The notes under the pieces are model-generated. The model saw nothing but the letters and a program-made list of their open reading frames with translations, ran no database searches and was not told the DNA's origin. From Limonium bicolor (Eukaryota; Streptophyta; Magnoliopsida; Caryophyllales; Plumbaginaceae), in NCBI GenBank assembly GCA_023374045.1, contig CM041777.1:479175594-479239593 (forward strand): a stretch of DNA of 64,000 nucleotides. The letters run 5' to 3'. Each line of letters begins with the position of its first letter. Within the stretch, counting starts at the first letter, position 1. The translations under genes were made by a program, and so were the position numbers. Below are positions 58,790-64,000 of this stretch, one piece after another.

Positions 58790-61206
58790 TGTTATCCCCA
58801 AAATCTTTACCCTCTTCTAAACGTGAACAAGGTTTTTCTAGGATCAGTGCATGGCTAAGGGAAAAATTGTCATTTTTTTCACCTAATGGATATTTCTCCT
58901 GTTTTGCAGAAAATAGGGGCTTCAAGGTGGTATGGGATGAATGGTGATAACGTGAAATCAGAGACATGTGGTATGTTTGACATGGAATCATACTGGCATA
59001 ATGGTGAAGAGTATGTTGGAGATACAAAAGGTTAATGGTTCGAGTCTAATGACAAATAACTTTTTGTAGTTTTTGTTTTCTATTTTTCCCTTTTTTTCAA
59101 TTTTCAAAATCAGATTTTATTTGCAAAGTAAAAATAAAATAAAAACAAAAACAAAAACAAAAATGCTTCTTTCCTATTTTTAGGGGTAGTTTATTTTCAT
59201 TCAAAAAAAAAATTCAAAAATCCAAAAATGAAAACTTGAAACGAGTTTTTGAAAAAAAAACCAAAACAATTTTAAGTTATATTATTTCCCTTAGTTATCG
59301 TTTTTTTTATGAGTATTTTTTTTTAGATAGTTTGTTCATTCTTATCTCTTTAGTTCGGTTAATGTTTATTTTCAAAATTCACAGAAAAAGAAAACAAAAA
59401 AATCCTTTCTATTTGTTTAACAAAAAATGTTCTTTTTTTAATTCCATCATTTTGTTACTAATCACATCGGTTTAGGTAGTTTTTATTTTCGACCTTATTC
59501 TTCTCTTAACTTGTTTGTTCATTTTTTTAAAATTCAAAACAAAAATTTAGTTGTTAAGATTTGAACTCTTTTTCTTTTTTTTTTATTTTGTTCATTTTAA
59601 TTCATTTACCTTGTTAATCGCTAACTCACCACTAGTTTATAGGTTTGTTTTGATCCAGCCAACTTCATATTCTTTCTATATAAACAGATTCATTTTTCAT
59701 TGATAACGGGGGACAGACATACACGCTCATGCATAGTCACATATAGAGGTCTGGTGCCCCTTGGACACAGAGTATTCACGGTTCAAAGCCTTTGCTAAGC
59801 CTACACCATTATTATCGTTTCAAGCTTCCTTGTGTCTACCAGTCTACGCTCTTAAGTTTACATAGTTTTCAACTTTTTCTCACATAATACCGCCATTGTC
59901 ACCAGTTGGGTTAACGATCAACAAACCATACTCATCAAATGCTATTCACAATTCACTTCTGCTCATTTATATCATCTCTGCTGCTTTGTTGTCTTTGATC
60001 CTGTCGTCGCTAGCTAAAAAAAAAACAGAAACGACACCCGCACTATTGGTGATTGCATCCTGCCAGCATCTGCATGTTCCAAGTATTACCACCATCATTT
60101 TAAATTTCGCAAGCCAGGATCTCCTCGTATATTACTCGAGGTAGCAGAAGTACAGTTTCTTGTCTCATTCATCGCAAACGTTGGCATATTATTTTTGCTC
60201 AGAAGGAGAAAAAGCAGTTGTTGAAGAGAAGTTCATCCGAAGTATATAGCCACCGAACCTGAGTTGTTCGACCCATTAGGAGAGAACAAAGACTGCTCGT
60301 TTTCCCTTCTCAAGCCATGGTCTAATTCAAAACCATTTTTGTTAAGCTGTTAATGACAAAATTCTTGTTTTGTATCACCGGTGGTTCAATCTAGGAGAAG
60401 ATCCTCTAGCACTGTTGCTGCTAGTCGCGTCGCTACTTCAAGCATCCCCCCGTATGCTCCAACTTTTGGTTGCTGTAAGCCAAGAATTTGAATATACACA
60501 GGTTTCTAACCAACACTGGTCTCATGGGTGTGTCACCGCACACTACTCCTTCACGCAATACGGCAAGCTCCGAGAGGAACCAACGGGGGAAAGGTGAGTT
60601 TAATTTTTTTTTCTTCATTTTCCTTATTTATTTATGTACATGCGCTGATGATCAAATTGGTAGTGGTCCAATTCTTTTGTCAAAACAAAATAGGAATAGG
60701 TGGAGTCAAAGTTAATTTTTTTTTCTCTAATGATAAGTCAATAATATGCATATTAATTAGGCAAGCCCATGACGTTAGTTTCTTTTTTCCATTTTTTTAT
60801 TTCAGCCATTTATTTAATAAGTTGGTTTTTTTTTAGATGTGAATTTTCAAAAAAGTAATCTTTACAACCCCCCATTGTACCATTACAATAAAAAAAGACA
60901 ATGTCATAAATAAATAGCCTTAGGATTTATAATAGTAAAGGAAAAGGAGTTTATAAGGGTAATGAAAGAATTTGAACCCTTATAAATTTCATACCAAGCC
61001 CCCGGACCCATAGTTCTAAAAATCGTAGTAACATTTCCTTTCCAAGTTTAGAAGGTTAAAACTTAGGTGGCGACTCTATTTAGGTTTGTGTGGGCCAGTT
61101 AGAATAATTAAGCTTTAATTTTATAATTTCGGTTTAGTTGTTCTAATTGCAAATCGAACCTTGAATCCTTAAGCTCAATACTTAAGGGTCAAAAACCAAC
61201 ACCACA
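58790..61206 (+). repeat. Element D LTR copy 2
   Basis: 2417 bp, near-identical to 51005-53419, with the same start, end and following PBS-like site. Confidence 0.9.
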
Positions 61207-64000
61207 GACTGGCAACTCTGCTGGGGACCACCACCTAAGTTTTAAAATTTTAAACTTAGAAAAGAGGGCTTAACTTGAACTTATAAATTCTAAGGCTTAC
61301 TTTTTATGATATTATTCTTTTTATTATCTTGTGCATACGAGAGATGAGGGTCCAAATAAACCAATCATCGGTCATGCTTAGACATGACCCGTTCTGAGAC
61401 ACACACCGTAGGGTGATGTGTAAAAGTGGGGAAATGAGGAGGATGGCGTGCAAACCCCATCCCTTCACTACCCGGGCCCAAAGCCCCAAGCACCTCTCCG
61501 AACGTATCTTTACCCAAAAACCAAATTGCGGTCATGTCAAGACATGACCCGTCCTGAGACACACACCTTAGGGTGATGCGTAAAGGTGGGGGAAATGAAG
61601 AGGATGATGTGCAAGCCTCATCCCTTTATTACCTGGGCCCAAAGCCCCAAGCACTCTCTGGATGTATCCAAACCCATTTGATGAAACTTGGATAGTGAGG
61701 ACATGCATATTTTCTCTTTATATCTCTGTGATTCCATGCTTCTGTGATAAGCTTGATTGTGTGTTGGTTAGTAGCTGAAATAAATCATCTTTTATTGGAT
61801 ATTTATCTTTCTGCCCAAAGGCCCATTCTAGTCTAGGTGAACTATTCGCTTCGGCTTTGACCAAGAAACATTAGATTAAGGTGGTCTCTTTCGGCCCAAA
61901 AATGTCTTAATCTGAATCATCCATTTTGATCCACTTAGGGTTAGGCCCAAAAAAAAATCCATTTAAATTTGCAAAAATTCACAAGACTTGAAAATTGATT
62001 TATGGATCATGTTTACATTCCGACCCAAAGGCCCATCAAGAACTTGGATTAGGTCTTTCACTTGAACACTGAAAACTCTTTCAATCTAGCAACCCATTCA
62101 TATTCCATATAATTTCTTCCGGTTCATGTATGCCACTTTCAATTTAAGATGTTCAAGCCCAAGCGATTGTTCACAATTCAAATGACATTCCGGCCTAAGC
62201 GCTCCACTCAATGTCTGAAACATTACGGCCCAAGTGCCAATCTACAGTTAGAAATTATTTCGGCCCAAGGGCCTCATTCTCAAAGTGTTTCAGGCCAAGT
62301 GCCTCACTCACACTTCAGATCTGTCAGGCCCAAGCACCTATCCACAATCATGACACCGTTTTGGCCCATGTGCCTCACTTTCAATTCAAAGAGATTCAGG
62401 CCCAAGCACCTATCTACAATCCAAATGCATCCCAGCCCATGTGCCTCCCTTTTAGTCCGCTAATATTCAGGCTCTTGCGCCTATCCATAGTCCAAATGCA
62501 TCCTGGCCCATGTGCCTCACTTTTAGTCCACAGATTTTCAGGCCCATGCGCCTATCCACATTCAAAATGTCAAAATGCATCCCGTCTCATGTGGCTCACT
62601 TTCAGTGCACGGATATTCAGGCCCAAGTGTCTATCCACAACCCAAGAGTATCCCGGCCCATGTGTCTCACTTCAAGTTCAAGAACTCCAGGCCCGAGTGC
62701 CTATCCACAGCCTAAAGAGCATTCCGGGCTAAGGGTCTCATTCACAGTTAAGGGACATTCCAAGTCTAGATTTTTCAGCCCAAGAGTCCTCTCATAATAC
62801 ATTAGATTTCATTGTTGTGTTTTCTTAGGTTTGCGTAGGAATTTTACCGTTTTAGTAGGTTTACAAATTTTTAGGACGTTTTGTCATTCGTTAGCTCTTT
62901 TTCTTTTGTTAAGTTGACTTCAAAAAAAAAAGGAAGAAAAAAGATCACAGACATTTCTACGTCCTCCCGAAGGTACATCATGGTTGAAAGCTCGAGTATT
63001 CTGTGCGCCAACATCATGCAGATTGGCGGTATTGGAGTTCATAAAGGAGATCAGGATTCACATGAATAAAATGTTGCTATAAACTATCATTCATCTTTCA
63101 AATACGTTTCAAACAAATGTTTTGTGAAATCTAAGTTCAGAAGTTTCCAAGCAAGGACTGTTTTGAATGAACATTTTTTGACATCAACAATAAGAAGCAT
63201 TGGTTTTGTTAAATCAACTTCTTCATATTCACAAGCAAATGAATTTTTCAAGTCCAAAACTTTTCCAAGCTGAAAAGATAAATTCATGAGGAGCTTTCTT
63301 TGCAAGGAACATCCGTTTCTGCTAAACAAATATCTCTCGAAATTAAGGTTTGTGAAACGATCGTTTTTTGACAGTGGAACACAAAGACTTGTTTTGCTTC
63401 TAAGAAGAGGAGCATGCTTTCCCAAGTACCAAGACACATCCCAAAACACCAAAGAAACCCACATAATGGTTAGTAGAGCACATGGTCATCAAACAAATGT
63501 TGAAATCCCCGACACAATACTGGGGGCAATCTGAGTTAGAATCGTTTATTTTAAACTATTGAACGAAACTCTCTGAGTGAAAGAGTGCGAGCGTGTCTTG
63601 AGTGAAAAAAAACCAATGAGAGAAAAAGCGTGTCGTCTTTACACGTGGTGAGGTCTCAAACATGTGAGGTAAGCAGCATAACTCTGACTGAAGGAGATAG
63701 CTTGTAAATTTACACTAAGACCTGTGAATAGTAACCAGAAGAGACACATAACTATCAGGAATGACGAAGCACCTAGGTAAACCACCACATAGCCAAAAGC
63801 TTATGAAACCCTGAAATTCAACCCTAGGCACCCCTGCTGAGCCTTTCATATATATCAGCTTTTATCAACAAAGCTCCACAAAAAGCTAGCTCATGATGAT
63901 TACGTACCCTGGTGACCAAAGGAAGCGAGGAGCCCAACTCTCGGATGAGGACACTCCTAGTTCGGAAAGAAAACAACACTACTGCAAACATGATGAAGAT
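61207..64000 (+). repeat. Element D interior copy 2 (partial)
   Basis: Collinear with 53420-56214 to the last base of the window, with scattered small differences. No coding domain. Its presence after LTR copy 2 shows the tandem arrangement. Confidence 0.9.

Larger units (their letters stand above)
51005..64000 (+). mobile_element. Element D: non-coding Tat/Ogre-like LTR element in LTR-interior-LTR-interior array
   Basis: Order: LTR 51005-53419, interior 53420-58789, LTR 58790-61206, then interior again from 61207 to the window end, matching 53420-56214. LTRs start TGTTATCCCC. A PBS-like TGGCAACTCTGCTGGGGA follows each LTR, and a PPT (GACGGGGGCCAATC) precedes the second. If this were a single insertion, C's LTR would resume after 61206; it does not. 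No gag or pol domain is readable. The PBS type and tandem-repeat-rich 3' interior recall Tat/Ogre elements. Confidence 0.85.

Overview
The window looks like heterochromatic, transposon-filled DNA from a flowering plant. No host gene, tRNA, rRNA or CRISPR array could be supported. Almost all of it is nested LTR retrotransposons. The evidence is a Ty3/gypsy chromovirus polyprotein with a chromodomain, primer-binding sites matching the initiator-Met tRNA 3' end, polypurine tracts next to TG...CA LTRs, and 5-bp target duplications.

Layout: (A) 1-26628 is a minus-strand Tekay/Del-like chromovirus. Its 3' LTR is at 1-1557, its 6.3-kb coding interior at 1558-7902, and its 5' LTR at 7903-10003, resuming at 24687-26628. 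(B) 10004-24681 is a complete, non-coding minus-strand element inserted in that LTR, with 4.46-kb LTRs and TSD TAAAT. (E) 26629-33666 is the 3' end of a related plus-strand element with a long LTR. (F) 33667-36567 is the tail of another related LTR. 36568-37708 is unassigned. (C) 37709-51004 is a second non-coding minus-strand element related to B, broken in its 5' LTR by (D). (D) 51005-64000 and beyond is a plus-strand non-coding element of a different, Tat/Ogre-like type. It is arranged LTR-interior-LTR-interior and is rich in minisatellites.

The most interesting part is the interior of A. Between the Gag zinc knuckles and the protease there is an AlkB-type 2-oxoglutarate/Fe(II) dioxygenase domain (6138-5408) with all iron- and 2OG-binding residues visible. 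It appears to lie inside an intron. One donor (6268) can join either to 6139, appending AlkB to Gag and ending at AlkB's own stop, or to 5253, skipping AlkB and joining Gag to protease-RT-integrase. Both joins have the same codon phase. Two more GT-AG introns in gag also restore frame exactly. Together this suggests a retrotransposon that captured a nucleic-acid demethylase-type enzyme and uses splicing to set the balance of Gag-AlkB and Gag-Pol. This copy is no longer functional: it has three in-frame stops in pol, plus frameshifts in gag, AlkB and at the chromodomain.

A, B, C and E share LTR tips, polypurine tracts and a covarying hairpin beside a second polypurine tract. A, B and C also share the PBS. 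B and C could therefore be parasites moved by the proteins of A-like elements.
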